Of a DNA stretch of 64,000 nucleotides, positions 34,796 to 43,987 are shown one piece after another. The stretch spans positions 1-64,000 of the forward strand of contig NZ_LDJM01000029.1 in assembly GCF_001431485.1 (NCBI RefSeq). Direction: 5' to 3'. Below the pieces are notes generated by a model. It was not told the DNA's origin. It did not search any database and was given only the letters and a program-made list of their open reading frames with translations. Position 1 is the stretch's first letter; each line of letters begins with the position of its first letter. A program made the translations under genes and the position numbers. This DNA is from Stenotrophomonas ginsengisoli. Lineage in GTDB: Bacteria; Pseudomonadota; Gammaproteobacteria; Xanthomonadales; Xanthomonadaceae.

Positions 34796-35608
34796 ATGCA
34801 ACTGATCGACATTGGCGCCAACCTCACCCACGAATCCTTCGAGCGTGACCGCGATGCGGTGCTCGAGCGTGCCCGTGCCGCTGGCGTGGTGCAGATGGTC
34901 ATCACCGGTGCCAGCCGCGCCGAAAGCCCGCGCGCACTGGAACTGGCGCAGCAGCATCCCGGTTTCCTGTATGCCACCGCGGGTGTGCACCCGCACCACG
35001 CCATCGAATACACCGCCGAGTGCGATGCGCAAATCCGCGCCCTGCATGCACATGCCGAGGTGGTGGCGGTGGGCGAGTGCGGGCTGGATTTCAACCGTGA
35101 TTTCTCCCCGCGCCCGGCCCAGCGTCGCGCCTTTGAAATGCAGCTGCAGATCGCCGCCGACCTGCACGCTGCCGGCCGCAGCAAGCCGTTGTTCCTGCAC
35201 CAGCGCGATGCACACGATGATTTCCTCGCGGTGATGAAGAACTTCGACGGCCAGCATGGCCCGGCGGTGGTGCATTGCTTCACTGCCGAAAAGCGCGAGC
35301 TGTTCGATTACCTGGACCGCGACTGGTACATCGGCATCACCGGCTGGTTGTGCGACGAGCGCCGTGGTGCCCACCTGCGCGAGCTGGTCAAGCACATCCC
35401 GCACGAGCGGTTGATGATCGAGACCGACTGCCCCTACCTGCTGCCGCGCAACCTCAAGCCGGCACCGAAGGACCGCCGCAACGAGCCGGCCTTCCTGGCC
35501 CATATCGTGGAGGAAGTGGCACGTGACCGTGGCGAGGACGTGGCCCTGACCGCGGCCCGCGCCACCGCCACCACGCGTGGTTTCTTCGGCCTGCCCACGC
35601 TGGGCTGA
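34796..35608 (+). CDS. tatD: TatD family metal-dependent deoxyribonuclease
   Basis: 270 aa from ATG 34796. Amidohydrolase-type metal sites: IDIGANLTHESF at the start (the TatD-proper form, as in E. coli IGVNLT), GVHPHH, VGECGLDFNRD, LHQRDAH, VHCFT and ETDCPYLLPR. It should degrade DNA 3' to 5', with roles in repair of oxidised DNA. No signal for secretion. The gene is monocistronic and divergent from hrpB. Confidence 0.93.
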   Translation: MQLIDIGANLTHESFERDRDAVLERARAAGVVQMVITGASRAESPRALELAQQHPGFLYATAGVHPHHAIEYTAECDAQIRALHAHAEVVAVGECGLDFNRDFSPRPAQRRAFEMQLQIAADLHAAGRSKPLFLHQRDAHDDFLAVMKNFDGQHGPAVVHCFTAEKRELFDYLDRDWYIGITGWLCDERRGAHLRELVKHIPHERLMIETDCPYLLPRNLKPAPKDRRNEPAFLAHIVEEVARDRGEDVALTAARATATTRGFFGLPTLG

Positions 35609-35707
35609 GGACAACATGGGGCGGGCTGGACATCGCGTTCAGGCCCGGAATCGGCACAATGGGCGCCTTGCCGCCCAGTGAGGGGCGGCCTTGCCAGGAC
35701 GCACCGC

Positions 35708-36829
35708 ATGCTGCCCCGATTCCACCACCTTGCCCTGACCCTGCTGGCCGCACTGAGCCTTGTTGCCTGCGCCAAGGATGAGGCAGCGCCCCCGCCGACC
35801 AGCCTGGCCGTGAGCCTGGTGCCGGTCACGGACAGCGTGATCGAGCGCAGCGTGGTGGTTTCCGGCCCGGTCACCGCCTGGGAGGAAATGCAGCTGGGGG
35901 TGGAGCTGAGCGGGGTACGCATCACTGCCCTGCATGTGGATGTGGGGCAGAAGGTGAAGCAGGGCGAGGTCCTGCTGGAACTGGATGCACGCAGTGCCAC
36001 GGCCGACCTGGCCCAGGCCGATGCGTCCCTGGCCGAGGCCCAGGCCTCGCTGGAACTGGCCCGCGCCAATGTGCGCCGGGCCGAGCCGCTGGCTGCCCAG
36101 CAGTTGATCAGTGCGGCCCAGCTGGATGAACTGCGGGCCCAGCGCAGCAGTGCACAGGCCCGTGTCGGCACCGCCCAGGCCGCGCGCGACAACGCCGCCC
36201 TGCGCCGCGACTTCGCCCGCCTGCGCGCCCCGGCCGACGGCATCATTTCCAAGCGTCTGGTCCAGCCCGGGCAGATTGTTGCTGCCGGCAGCGAGCTGCT
36301 GCGGCTGATCCGCGATGGCCGCCTGGAATGGCGTGCCGAACTGGCCGAAGCCCAGCTGGCCCAGGTCAGCGTCGGAGATACGGTGACCCTGCCCGGTCGC
36401 GAAGGGCCGGTCAGCGGCAGCGTGCGCGCAGTCAGCCCCGGGGTGGATGCGCAGACCCGCACCGGCACCGTGCACGCCGACCTGCCCGCGCCGGGCAGCC
36501 TGCAGCCGGGCAGCTATGTGGAAGGGCGGATCAATGTCGGCCAGGGCCATGGCCTGACCGTGCCCAGCGCCGCCGTGGTACTGCGCGATGGCCACCCGTA
36601 TGTGTTCACCGTGGATGCGCAGGGCGTGGCCCGCCGGGTGCGGGTGCAGACCGGGGCCAGTGTGGATGGCCGTACCGAAGTGATCGACGGTGTGGCGGCA
36701 GGGCAATCGGTGGTGCTGGAAGGGGCCGGTTTCCTCGGTGATGGTGACAAGGTGCGGGTGGTGCAGGGCAGTGCACCCGCACCCTCACCCGCTGCCGGTA
36801 ATGCAGCGGGCAAGGCAGGCGGCGCATGA
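35708..36829 (+). CDS. RND efflux periplasmic adaptor lipoprotein
   Basis: 373 aa from ATG 35708. Lipobox LVAC, lipidated Cys21. Then a biotinyl-lipoyl-like region (VELSGVRITALHVDVGQKVKQGEVLLELDA), a coiled-coil hairpin (about 90-155, SLAEAQASLELARANVRRAE ...), the beta-barrel domain and a membrane-proximal domain; the tail is Ala/Pro-rich. It links the permease encoded next (four-base ATGA overlap) with an outer-membrane channel, which is not encoded in the window. Substrate unknown, and no regulator gene is adjacent. Confidence 0.92.
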   Translation: MLPRFHHLALTLLAALSLVACAKDEAAPPPTSLAVSLVPVTDSVIERSVVVSGPVTAWEEMQLGVELSGVRITALHVDVGQKVKQGEVLLELDARSATADLAQADASLAEAQASLELARANVRRAEPLAAQQLISAAQLDELRAQRSSAQARVGTAQAARDNAALRRDFARLRAPADGIISKRLVQPGQIVAAGSELLRLIRDGRLEWRAELAEAQLAQVSVGDTVTLPGREGPVSGSVRAVSPGVDAQTRTGTVHADLPAPGSLQPGSYVEGRINVGQGHGLTVPSAAVVLRDGHPYVFTVDAQGVARRVRVQTGASVDGRTEVIDGVAAGQSVVLEGAGFLGDGDKVRVVQGSAPAPSPAAGNAAGKAGGA

Positions 36830-39800
36830 ATTTCTCCGCCTGGGCGATCCGGCGGCCGCTGCCGTCGCTGATGCTGTTCTTCATCCTGTGTGTGGCCGGC
36901 TTGTGGTGCTTCCAGCACCTGTCCATTGCCCGTTTCCCGGATGTCTCGCTGCCGATGACCACGGTCAGCGTGTCCCAGCCCGGCGCCTCGCCGTCGCAGC
37001 TGGAGGCCGAGGTCACGCGCAAGGTCGAGGATGCGGTGGCCACCATTCCCGGGATCAAGCGGGTGATGTCCTCGGTGGACGAGGGCATGAGCACCACCAT
37101 GCTCGAATTCCACATGGATACCGAGCTTTCCGAGGCGCTGGATGACACCCGCGATGCGGTCAGCCGCATCCGCATGGACCTGCCGCAGGACATCCAGGAG
37201 CCGGTGGTGTCCAAGGTGGACATCGGTGGCGCCCTGCAGACCTGGGCGGTGGTGGCCGATCACCTGCAGCCGGACGAACTGAGCTGGTTTGTCGACCGTG
37301 ATGTGACCCGGGCCATGTACGGCATTGCCGGCGTGGCCCAGGTCAAGCGCGTGGGCGGCATCGAACGCCAGGTGCGGGTGGACCTGGACCCGGCCGCGTT
37401 GCAGGCCTGGGGCATCACCGCCGGCATGGTCAGCCAGCAGCTGGCGCGCTTCCAGGTGGAGCAGGCCGGCGGCAAGGTCGAGCTTGATGGTGGCCGCCAG
37501 GTGATCCGCACCGTCGGCACCCTGGCCACGGCGCAGGAGCTGGCCGGTTACAGCATCGCTCTGGCCGATGGGCGCAGCGTGCGCCTGTCCAACCTGGCCA
37601 CGATCACCGATGGCGCCGCCGATACCGAGCAGCTGGCCCTGCTCGATGGCAAGCCGGCGGTGGCCTTCTCGGTCTCGCGCACGCGCCAGGCCAGCGAGCT
37701 GGAAGTGGCCGACAAGGTCGAGGCGGCGGTGGCAAAGCTCAAGGCCGACAACCCCGGCATCGACATCCGCATGGTCACCGACATGGTCGAGGAGACCCGC
37801 ACCTCGTATTCGTCCTCGATGATGATGCTCTACGAGGGCGCGCTGCTGGCGGTGCTGGTGGTGTGGCTGTTCCTGCGTGACTGGCGGGCGACCTGGATCG
37901 CTGCCGTGGCCCTGCCGCTGTCGATCATCCCGACCTTCGCGGTGATGTACTTCTTCGGCTTCTCGCTCAACATCCTCACCCTGCTGGCGCTGGCCGCGGT
38001 GGTGGGCATCCTGGTCGATGACGCGATCGTGGAGATCGAGAACATCGTGCGCCACCTGCGCATGGGCAAGACCCCGCTGGAAGCGGCGCGCGAGGCGGCC
38101 GATGAAATCGGCATGGCGGTGGTCGCCACCTCGGTGACCCTGGCCGCGGTGTTCATCCCGGTGGCCTTCATGCCCGGGGTGGCCGGCAAGTTCTTCCGTG
38201 AATTCGGCTGGACCGCGGCCACCGCAGTGCTGTTCTCGCTGCTGGTGGCGCGCCTGCTGACGCCGATGATGGCCGCCTACGGCCTGAAACCGGACAACCG
38301 CGAACACCGCCAGGGCAAGGTCATGACCTGGTACCTGGGCTGGGTGGACCGCGCCCTGCGTCATCGTGCCCGCACCCTGTGGATCGCCTTCGGCCTGTTT
38401 GTCGGATCGATGGCCCTGGTGCCGCTGATCCCGGCCACCTTCATTCCGTTCACCGACCTGGGCCGCAGCAACCTGTCCATCGAACTGGCCCCGGGCAGCT
38501 CCATCGAGCAGACCACGGCGGTGGCCGAACGTGCCCGCGCGCTGCTGGCCGACATCCCCGAGCTGAAGCAGGTCTACACCACGGTGGGCGGGGTGCTGGA
38601 CAATGGCGACCCCACCGCCTCGCCGGTGGGCGAGGTGCGCAAGGCCCTGCTGACCCTGGACTGGGGCCCGGGCGAGGAACGCGAACGTGACCAGAAGGTG
38701 CTCGAACGCCTGGTACGCGAGCGCGTGGCCGACCTGCCGGGTGCGCGCCTGAGCTTCATCTCCAACGAGCCGGGCGAGAAGATGCAGCTGGTGCTGGCCG
38801 GTGATGACCCACAGCGCCTGGGCATTGCCGCCGAGGCGCTGGAGCGTGACCTGCGCAGCCTGCAGGGACTGGGCTCGATCCAGTCCAGCGCGGCCCTGTT
38901 GCGCCCGGAAATCGTGGTCAGCCCCGATCCGGCACGTGCCGCCGACCTCGGCGTAGCCACCGCCGATATCGCCGAAGCGGCGCGTATCGCCACCAGTGGC
39001 GATTACACCCAGCGCATGGCCAAGCTCAACCTGCCCGAGCGGCAGATCCCGATCCGGGTTGGCCTGGCCCAGAGTGCGCTGGACAACCCGGCCCTGGTCG
39101 GCCAGCTGCGGGTGCCGGCGCGCAATGGCGCGGTGCCGCTGGCCGCCGTGGCCGATGTGCAGGTCGGCAGCGGGCCGTCGACGATCTCGCGCTACCAGCG
39201 CCAGCGCAGTGTGACCCTGACCGCCGAGCTCAATGGCCGCCCGCTGGGCGAGGTGATGGCGCAGGTCAACCAGCTGCCCAGCCTGCAGCAGCTGCCCGAC
39301 GGCGTGCAGTTCATCACCGCCGGCGATGCCGAGGTGTTTGTGGAGATGTTCACCGGCTTCGCCCTGGCCATGCTGGCCGGCATCATCTGCATCTACATGG
39401 TGCTGTTGCTGCTGCTCAACCACCCGCTGATGCCGGTCACCATCCTCGCTGCAGTGCCGCTCAGTGCCGGTGGCGCCTTCGGCGCGCTGCTGCTGACCGG
39501 CAACATGCTCTCCCTGCCCAGCCTGATCGGCCTGCTGATGCTGATCGGCATTGCCACCAAGAACTCGATCCTGCTGGTGGACTACGCGGTGATTGCCGAG
39601 GACGAGCACGGCCTGAGCCAGCATGACGCCCTGATCGATGCCTGCCGCAAGCGCGCCCAGCCGGTGATCATGACCACCCTGGCGATGGGCGCGGGCATGC
39701 TGCCGATCGTGTTCGGTTTCTCCGGTGATTCCAGCGTGCGCGGGCCGATGGCGGTGGCGGTGATCGGTGGCCTGATCACTTCCACCGTGCTCAGCCTGGT

Positions 39801-39900
39801 GGTGATTCCGGCCACCTATACCGTGCTGCATGACCTGGGCGACTGGATCGCCCGGCGCTTTGGCCGCGGTGGTCGGCCGCAGCACGGCCAGCAGGCCTGA
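36826..39900 (+). CDS. RND family efflux permease (AcrB/MexB-like)
   Basis: 1024 aa with the usual twelve-helix duplicated layout: a first helix at about 13-30 followed by a large periplasmic loop, then FAVMYFFGFSLNILTLLALAAVVGILVDDAIVEIENIVRHL with the paired Asp proton relay in the fourth helix, and in the second half NMLSLPSLIGLLMLIGIATKNSILLVDYA. It is a proton-driven inner-membrane pump for drugs or metabolites. It runs directly from the adaptor gene (ATGA) and ends the unit; the outer-membrane partner must be supplied from elsewhere. Confidence 0.95.
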   Translation: MNFSAWAIRRPLPSLMLFFILCVAGLWCFQHLSIARFPDVSLPMTTVSVSQPGASPSQLEAEVTRKVEDAVATIPGIKRVMSSVDEGMSTTMLEFHMDTELSEALDDTRDAVSRIRMDLPQDIQEPVVSKVDIGGALQTWAVVADHLQPDELSWFVDRDVTRAMYGIAGVAQVKRVGGIERQVRVDLDPAALQAWGITAGMVSQQLARFQVEQAGGKVELDGGRQVIRTVGTLATAQELAGYSIALADGRSVRLSNLATITDGAADTEQLALLDGKPAVAFSVSRTRQASELEVADKVEAAVAKLKADNPGIDIRMVTDMVEETRTSYSSSMMMLYEGALLAVLVVWLFLRDWRATWIAAVALPLSIIPTFAVMYFFGFSLNILTLLALAAVVGILVDDAIVEIENIVRHLRMGKTPLEAAREAADEIGMAVVATSVTLAAVFIPVAFMPGVAGKFFREFGWTAATAVLFSLLVARLLTPMMAAYGLKPDNREHRQGKVMTWYLGWVDRALRHRARTLWIAFGLFVGSMALVPLIPATFIPFTDLGRSNLSIELAPGSSIEQTTAVAERARALLADIPELKQVYTTVGGVLDNGDPTASPVGEVRKALLTLDWGPGEERERDQKVLERLVRERVADLPGARLSFISNEPGEKMQLVLAGDDPQRLGIAAEALERDLRSLQGLGSIQSSAALLRPEIVVSPDPARAADLGVATADIAEAARIATSGDYTQRMAKLNLPERQIPIRVGLAQSALDNPALVGQLRVPARNGAVPLAAVADVQVGSGPSTISRYQRQRSVTLTAELNGRPLGEVMAQVNQLPSLQQLPDGVQFITAGDAEVFVEMFTGFALAMLAGIICIYMVLLLLLNHPLMPVTILAAVPLSAGGAFGALLLTGNMLSLPSLIGLLMLIGIATKNSILLVDYAVIAEDEHGLSQHDALIDACRKRAQPVIMTTLAMGAGMLPIVFGFSGDSSVRGPMAVAVIGGLITSTVLSLVVIPATYTVLHDLGDWIARRFGRGGRPQHGQQA

Positions 39901-39948
39901 GCCGGCGGCAGGCCATCGGCAGTGTGCCGGTGGGCCTTGAAGCAGCGA

Positions 39949-40872
39949 TCAGCAGGTTGCGGTGTAGCCCTGCAGGGTTACCCAGATGGCCTGCAGGCGC
40001 GGCACCGTCACACCCAGCGAGTGCGCACGGTGGACCAGGTCGCCGATCAGGTGCGCGGCCTCGATCGGCTTGCCGGCTTCCAGGTCACGCAGCATCGAGG
40101 CCTTCATCGGCGAGCCGGGCTGGGTCAGGCTGGCGCGGGCAATGGCGATGGCCTTGTCCGGCACCGGGTGGCCGCTGGCAGCGGCTACGGCCAGGCATTC
40201 CTCGTGCAGGCCGCTGATGAAATCCAGCCCGCCCTCGCGGGCAACAATGCCGCCGATGTCGCTGCGCTGCAGGCAGGTGGCCCCGGCCAGGCTGGCCAGA
40301 AAGCTGTACTTGATCCACTGCTCGCCTGCAATGTCGGTGCTGGCCACGTGGTCGATGCCGGCCGCGCTGCAGGCTGCGGCAAAGGCCTGTACCCGTGGGC
40401 TGATGGTGGCACTGTCGCGCTCGCCGAAGGTCAGCCTGGCCGGCTTGTCCAGGTGGTGGATGGCGCCATCGGCGGCCAGCACCGCGGAGATGAAGCACAG
40501 CCCGCCCAGTACCTGCTCACGGCCAAAACGGGCATCCAGCAACGGGTAGTGGGCCAGCCCATTGAGCACGGGCAGCACCGTGGTGGTGGCGCTCACGGCC
40601 GGGGCAATGGCCTCGATTGCGCTGTCCAGGTCATAAGCCTTGCAGCTGAGCAGGACCAGGTCGAACGGCGGGGCATCGGCCAGCTGGTCGGCGCTGAGCA
40701 CCTTGGCTGCCAGCTGCACATCACCCAGCGGGCTGCGCACGCACAGCCCGTGTTCGCGTATGTGCCGTGCACGGGCCGGGCGCAGCGCGAAGCTGACGTC
40801 CACCCCGGCCTGGGCCAGGCGGGCGCCGAAATAACCGCCGGTGGCACCGGCACCAAGGATCAGGATGCGCAT
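39949..40872 (-). CDS. Ketopantoate reductase-like protein (PanE/ApbA family)
   Basis: 307 aa from ATG 40872, the longer frame upstream being non-genic. N-terminal Rossmann motif MRILILGAGATGGYFGARLA, then LVLLSCKAYDLDSAI, VLPVLNGLAH, GGLCFISAVL, and the catalytic-region lysine in EQWIKYSFLASLAGATCL. A Glu-His-Gly-type C-terminal fold is present. PanE reduces 2-dehydropantoate to pantoate with NADPH; many paralogues have other 2-keto acids as substrate, so I do not give the symbol. Convergent with the RND genes. Confidence 0.85.
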   Translation of the reverse strand: MRILILGAGATGGYFGARLAQAGVDVSFALRPARARHIREHGLCVRSPLGDVQLAAKVLSADQLADAPPFDLVLLSCKAYDLDSAIEAIAPAVSATTTVLPVLNGLAHYPLLDARFGREQVLGGLCFISAVLAADGAIHHLDKPARLTFGERDSATISPRVQAFAAACSAAGIDHVASTDIAGEQWIKYSFLASLAGATCLQRSDIGGIVAREGGLDFISGLHEECLAVAAASGHPVPDKAIAIARASLTQPGSPMKASMLRDLEAGKPIEAAHLIGDLVHRAHSLGVTVPRLQAIWVTLQGYTATC

Positions 40873-40986
40873 GGAGGCAATCACAAATGGGATGTGCATC
40901 AGGATACGGCGCATCGGCGTGGGCGGCGGCGCTTGCCTGCATGTAGTTTTCCAGGATGCACTGGAACGTTCCCAAGGAGGCCTGTG

Positions 40987-41853
40987 ATGAAAAAGCCCGC
41001 ATTGATGCCCCTGGTGGTCTGGCTGTTGCTGTCCGGGTGTAGCTACGGCAGCGATGACCCGCATCCGGCTGCCGTTGGCGATCAGACCGGAGATGGCCAC
41101 ACCAGGGCGATGACGTCCGACGCCGTGGCTGCAGTGGACAGCGCCCCGGTGCCGGTGCCGCGTGTGGACAACGTGCTTTCCCTGATCAGCGATGTGGACG
41201 GTGACGGCACGCTGTCCTATGCGATCGCCAACGGGGCGACGATCAATTACTGGCATGGCCAGCAGTTCGTGCTGCAGGGAAAGTCGTACTACACCGGGTT
41301 TGCCTGGCTCTCGCCCGCAGTGTTCGGCGAGCAGGAAGATGAGTATCCCGATCCGGGGCAGAAGGCGGTGCTGGCCCAGGCGACCTTCGTGCTGGGCAGC
41401 GATGCCCAACAGCCCTGGCATTGGGAAGGCAGCGAGCTGGATATCGGTCAGTTCGGTGCTCATGGCCAGGGCAGCGCGGTGGACAGCGCACGCCAGGTTC
41501 AAACCTGGGCCATGCACAACGGTGACCTGTTGCTGGCCGTACCCACGCGCTATGACACCCCCGGTGCCACCGGTCGTGCCGTGGAAATCCTGCATTTCAG
41601 TGCGACCCTGCCGGCGCAGGCCGATGACAGGCGCTGGCGTCATCTGGGTACGCTGGAGGCCGGCAGTGACAACTCGGCCAGCTGTGGCGAGGCCAACCCA
41701 CGTATTGCCTGCCGCGATGTCAGCGCGCACCTGCGCTTTGAGCAAGTGTCCGGGCAGCAGTTTCCGCTGCTTTGGCTGGACTTCGCGCAAGCCTCGGAGT
41801 CGTCGCTGCGCTATCGCTATGAGGCGCCGAGCAGAACCTACCAGCCCATCTGA
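40987..41853 (+). CDS. Lipoprotein of unknown function with a DxDGDG calcium-type loop
   Basis: 288 aa from ATG 40987 with a near-perfect ribosome site AAGGAGG six bases before. LLSGC lipobox gives Cys18. After a low-complexity Asp-rich region comes SDVDGDGTLSYAI (69-81), which has the DxDxDG pattern of EF-hand or dockerin calcium loops. The rest is beta-rich with aromatic patches; two cysteines late in the protein (SCGEANPRIACRD) may bond. No family recognised. It faces the ketopantoate-like gene divergently across 114 bases. Confidence 0.7.
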   Translation: MKKPALMPLVVWLLLSGCSYGSDDPHPAAVGDQTGDGHTRAMTSDAVAAVDSAPVPVPRVDNVLSLISDVDGDGTLSYAIANGATINYWHGQQFVLQGKSYYTGFAWLSPAVFGEQEDEYPDPGQKAVLAQATFVLGSDAQQPWHWEGSELDIGQFGAHGQGSAVDSARQVQTWAMHNGDLLLAVPTRYDTPGATGRAVEILHFSATLPAQADDRRWRHLGTLEAGSDNSASCGEANPRIACRDVSAHLRFEQVSGQQFPLLWLDFAQASESSLRYRYEAPSRTYQPI

Positions 41854-42042
41854 CCTGGCCCGGGCAGATGGGCACGGATGTAGCGGTTACCGGGCAGCAC
41901 GGCCGCTGCTGCAGCAAAGATCAGGGCTGGTGGGCCAGTAACAGGATCTGCCCCGGAATGCTGGCTGGCGGGAAAGCCGGTGACAGGGCAGATGCAACCG
42001 CAGGTGGATGGCAAGGTGTGTTGCTGCCAGGCCCTTGCAGGA

Positions 42043-42711
42043 TCAGCGCAGGTTGTTCTGCTCGTAGACCGGGCTTTGCATGCGCACTTCGGCACTGCTG
42101 ACCAAGGGCAGGCGGTAGCGTCCACTGATCAGGTCGCGGCGCAGGCGGGTATCCGGGCCTTCGCTGAGCAGGCGCGAGGCACCGACGATGACCCGGTCGA
42201 CAAACGGCACGATCAGCGGGAAGTCGTACTGGGCCTTGATCCGCAGCACGTTGGCATCCTGGATGTGCACATTGGTCTGGGCGTTGATCGCCCGGTTGCG
42301 GTATTGCAGGGTGTCGTTGGGCAGGGCCAGGCGGCCGTCGTACTGGCGTTCGCGGAACTGGTTCCACATCTGCTTGGTCGGGCTGATCACTTCCAGGGTG
42401 GCGTGGCCCAGAAGCACCTCGGTTTCGGTCTTGGCCCGCGCTGCCGCCACACCGCCCAGATCCGGGGAGTGGGTCCACAGTGGTACCAGACCGGTGGCCA
42501 GACGATCGCGCATTTGTTTGGGGTCGGCGCCGTTGACCGCGCCGGTACGCGCGGCCTGGAAGGTGGCGTAATCCAGGGTCGATTTGGCCCGGTAGATCAG
42601 CACCATCTGCAGGATCAGCAACAGCAGGAACAGGAACAGCGGCACCACGATGCAGAACTCGACCATGGACTGGCCGCGCTGGTGACGGGCAAGGCGACGA
42701 TGCAGGTTCAT
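42043..42711 (-). CDS. TadE-like pilus assembly protein
   Basis: 222 aa. RHQRGQSMVEFCIVVPLFLFLLLLILQMVLIYRAKS near the N-terminus is the TadE pseudopilin mark: a Gly before the hydrophobic helix with Glu at +5 (SMVEF), cleaved by the TadV/prepilin peptidase type of enzyme. The body is hydrophilic and extracytoplasmic. It is last in the Tad operon; its ATG overlaps the TGA of the DUF192 gene by four bases. It may be a minor pilin needed for fibre assembly. Confidence 0.86.
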   Translation of the reverse strand: MNLHRRLARHQRGQSMVEFCIVVPLFLFLLLLILQMVLIYRAKSTLDYATFQAARTGAVNGADPKQMRDRLATGLVPLWTHSPDLGGVAAARAKTETEVLLGHATLEVISPTKQMWNQFRERQYDGRLALPNDTLQYRNRAINAQTNVHIQDANVLRIKAQYDFPLIVPFVDRVIVGASRLLSEGPDTRLRRDLISGRYRLPLVSSAEVRMQSPVYEQNNLR

Positions 42712-43097
42712 GGTGTCTCCATGTCGGTGGCGTCGGTCGATGGCGCTGGCGGGGAGGGCTGCCAGTGCAGGGCCTGGCCGATCTGCAGGCCCAGGCCGAT
42801 CAGGCTGCCGGCCGGCAGTTCCAGGGTGGCATGGGCGCCGCGCAGGCCGGCGGCGCGCCACGGCGGCAGGTTTTCGCGCCAGCCCAGTACCCGCTGCGCG
42901 CGGTCCAGGAACACCAGATCCAGCGCATAGCCCATGAAGCAGGTATGCACGCTGGCACAGGGTTCAATCAGCAGGCCCTGCCCGGGCTGCAGCGGCGCGC
43001 GCAGCAACAGGCCACGGGCACGCTGGTGCCAGCGCCGGGCATGGCCGACATCGGCCAGCAGGCAGTGACCTTGCCGGTACAGGGCCAGGCGCTGCAT
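42708..43097 (-). CDS. DUF192 family protein inside the Tad operon
   Basis: 129 aa. The family core is present: RARGLLLRAPLQPGQGLLIEPCASVHTCFMGYALDLVFLD, then VLGWRENLPPWR and AHATLELPAGSLIGLGLQIGQ. Function of DUF192 is not known; most members are exported but this one has no signal peptide. It is tightly placed: start codon overlaps the TadC stop by one base (TAATG) and its stop overlaps the TadE start by four. This placement suggests a real role in the Tad system. Confidence 0.85.
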   Translation of the reverse strand: MQRLALYRQGHCLLADVGHARRWHQRARGLLLRAPLQPGQGLLIEPCASVHTCFMGYALDLVFLDRAQRVLGWRENLPPWRAAGLRGAHATLELPAGSLIGLGLQIGQALHWQPSPPAPSTDATDMETP

Positions 43098-43987
43098 TAC
43101 AGCAACCCCTGGCGGCGTGCTTCGCTGAAAATGAAATAGCCCAGCACGAAGAACACCTGCGGGAAGAAGAACACCACCAGCGGGAACATCATCTTTACCG
43201 GAGCTTCCAGGGCCAGCTTTTCTGCCTGCAGGAAGCGCTCCTCGCGCCGCTGCATAGCCTGGGCACGCAGGGATTCGCTCAGGTTTGCACCGACCTTGTC
43301 GGCCTGGATCACCGCGCTGGCAAAGCTGGTGATCTGCGCAATGTCCATGCGTTCGGCCATACGCCGCAGTGCCTCGGCGCGGGGCAGGCCGGCGCGCAGG
43401 TCACGCAGCATGCGCGCGAATTCCTGCCCCAGCGGGCCGGGTGGGCCACGCAGCACCGCCTGCTCGATGGCCCCGGTGATGTTCAGGCCGGCCTCCACGC
43501 TCATGGTGATGAAGTCCAGGAAGGTCGGCAGGTCACGCACCACCTGCTTGCTGCGCAGCTTGCGCCGCTCACCGATCCACATCAGCGGGTACAGCCAGCC
43601 CAGCGGCAGGCCGAAGGCAAAGCACATCAGCAGCAGGACCGGCTCCAGCTTGCCCATCACCAGCGGGAACAGCATCAGCAACAGGCCGATGCTGATGGCG
43701 GCCACCACCCGGGTGCCATACAGCTCTTCCGGGCTGAGCACGTAATCCTGGCCTGCCGCCTGCAGGCGCTTGTGGGCACTTTCCAGCTGTGCGGCCGACA
43801 GCCGCGGGCCGATCAGCTGGGTTGCCGCCTGCACCAGTGGCCAGAGCAGGCGCAGCACCGGCGGCAGTGGGTCCTGATAGTTGCGGTCCACCACCGGCAC
43901 CGCCTGCAGCAGGCCGCGGATGCCCAGCAGGGTCAACACCACGGTGGAGGCGGCGGCCAGGCCGACCAGTACGAGTATCCAGGTCAT
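43097..43987 (-). CDS. tadC: TadC-like type II secretion F family platform protein
   Basis: 296 aa from ATG 43987. An N-terminal membrane helix (MTWILVLVGLAAASTVVLTLL), a second pair around residues 95-140, and a T2SSF domain with LPTFLDFITMSVEAGLNITGAIEQAV, EFARMLRDLRAGLPRAEALRRMAERMD and two C-terminal helices (MMFPLVVFFFPQVFFVLGYFIF). It forms the inner-membrane platform together with TadB. The start overlaps the TadB stop by four bases (ATGA). Longer reading frames through TadB are shadows. Confidence 0.93.
   Translation of the reverse strand: MTWILVLVGLAAASTVVLTLLGIRGLLQAVPVVDRNYQDPLPPVLRLLWPLVQAATQLIGPRLSAAQLESAHKRLQAAGQDYVLSPEELYGTRVVAAISIGLLLMLFPLVMGKLEPVLLLMCFAFGLPLGWLYPLMWIGERRKLRSKQVVRDLPTFLDFITMSVEAGLNITGAIEQAVLRGPPGPLGQEFARMLRDLRAGLPRAEALRRMAERMDIAQITSFASAVIQADKVGANLSESLRAQAMQRREERFLQAEKLALEAPVKMMFPLVVFFFPQVFFVLGYFIFSEARRQGLL

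Noticed and set aside
36514..39885. 1123-codon minus-strand frame opposite the RND permease
   Set aside because: Shadow of a well-defined permease gene; no start signal or family resemblance.
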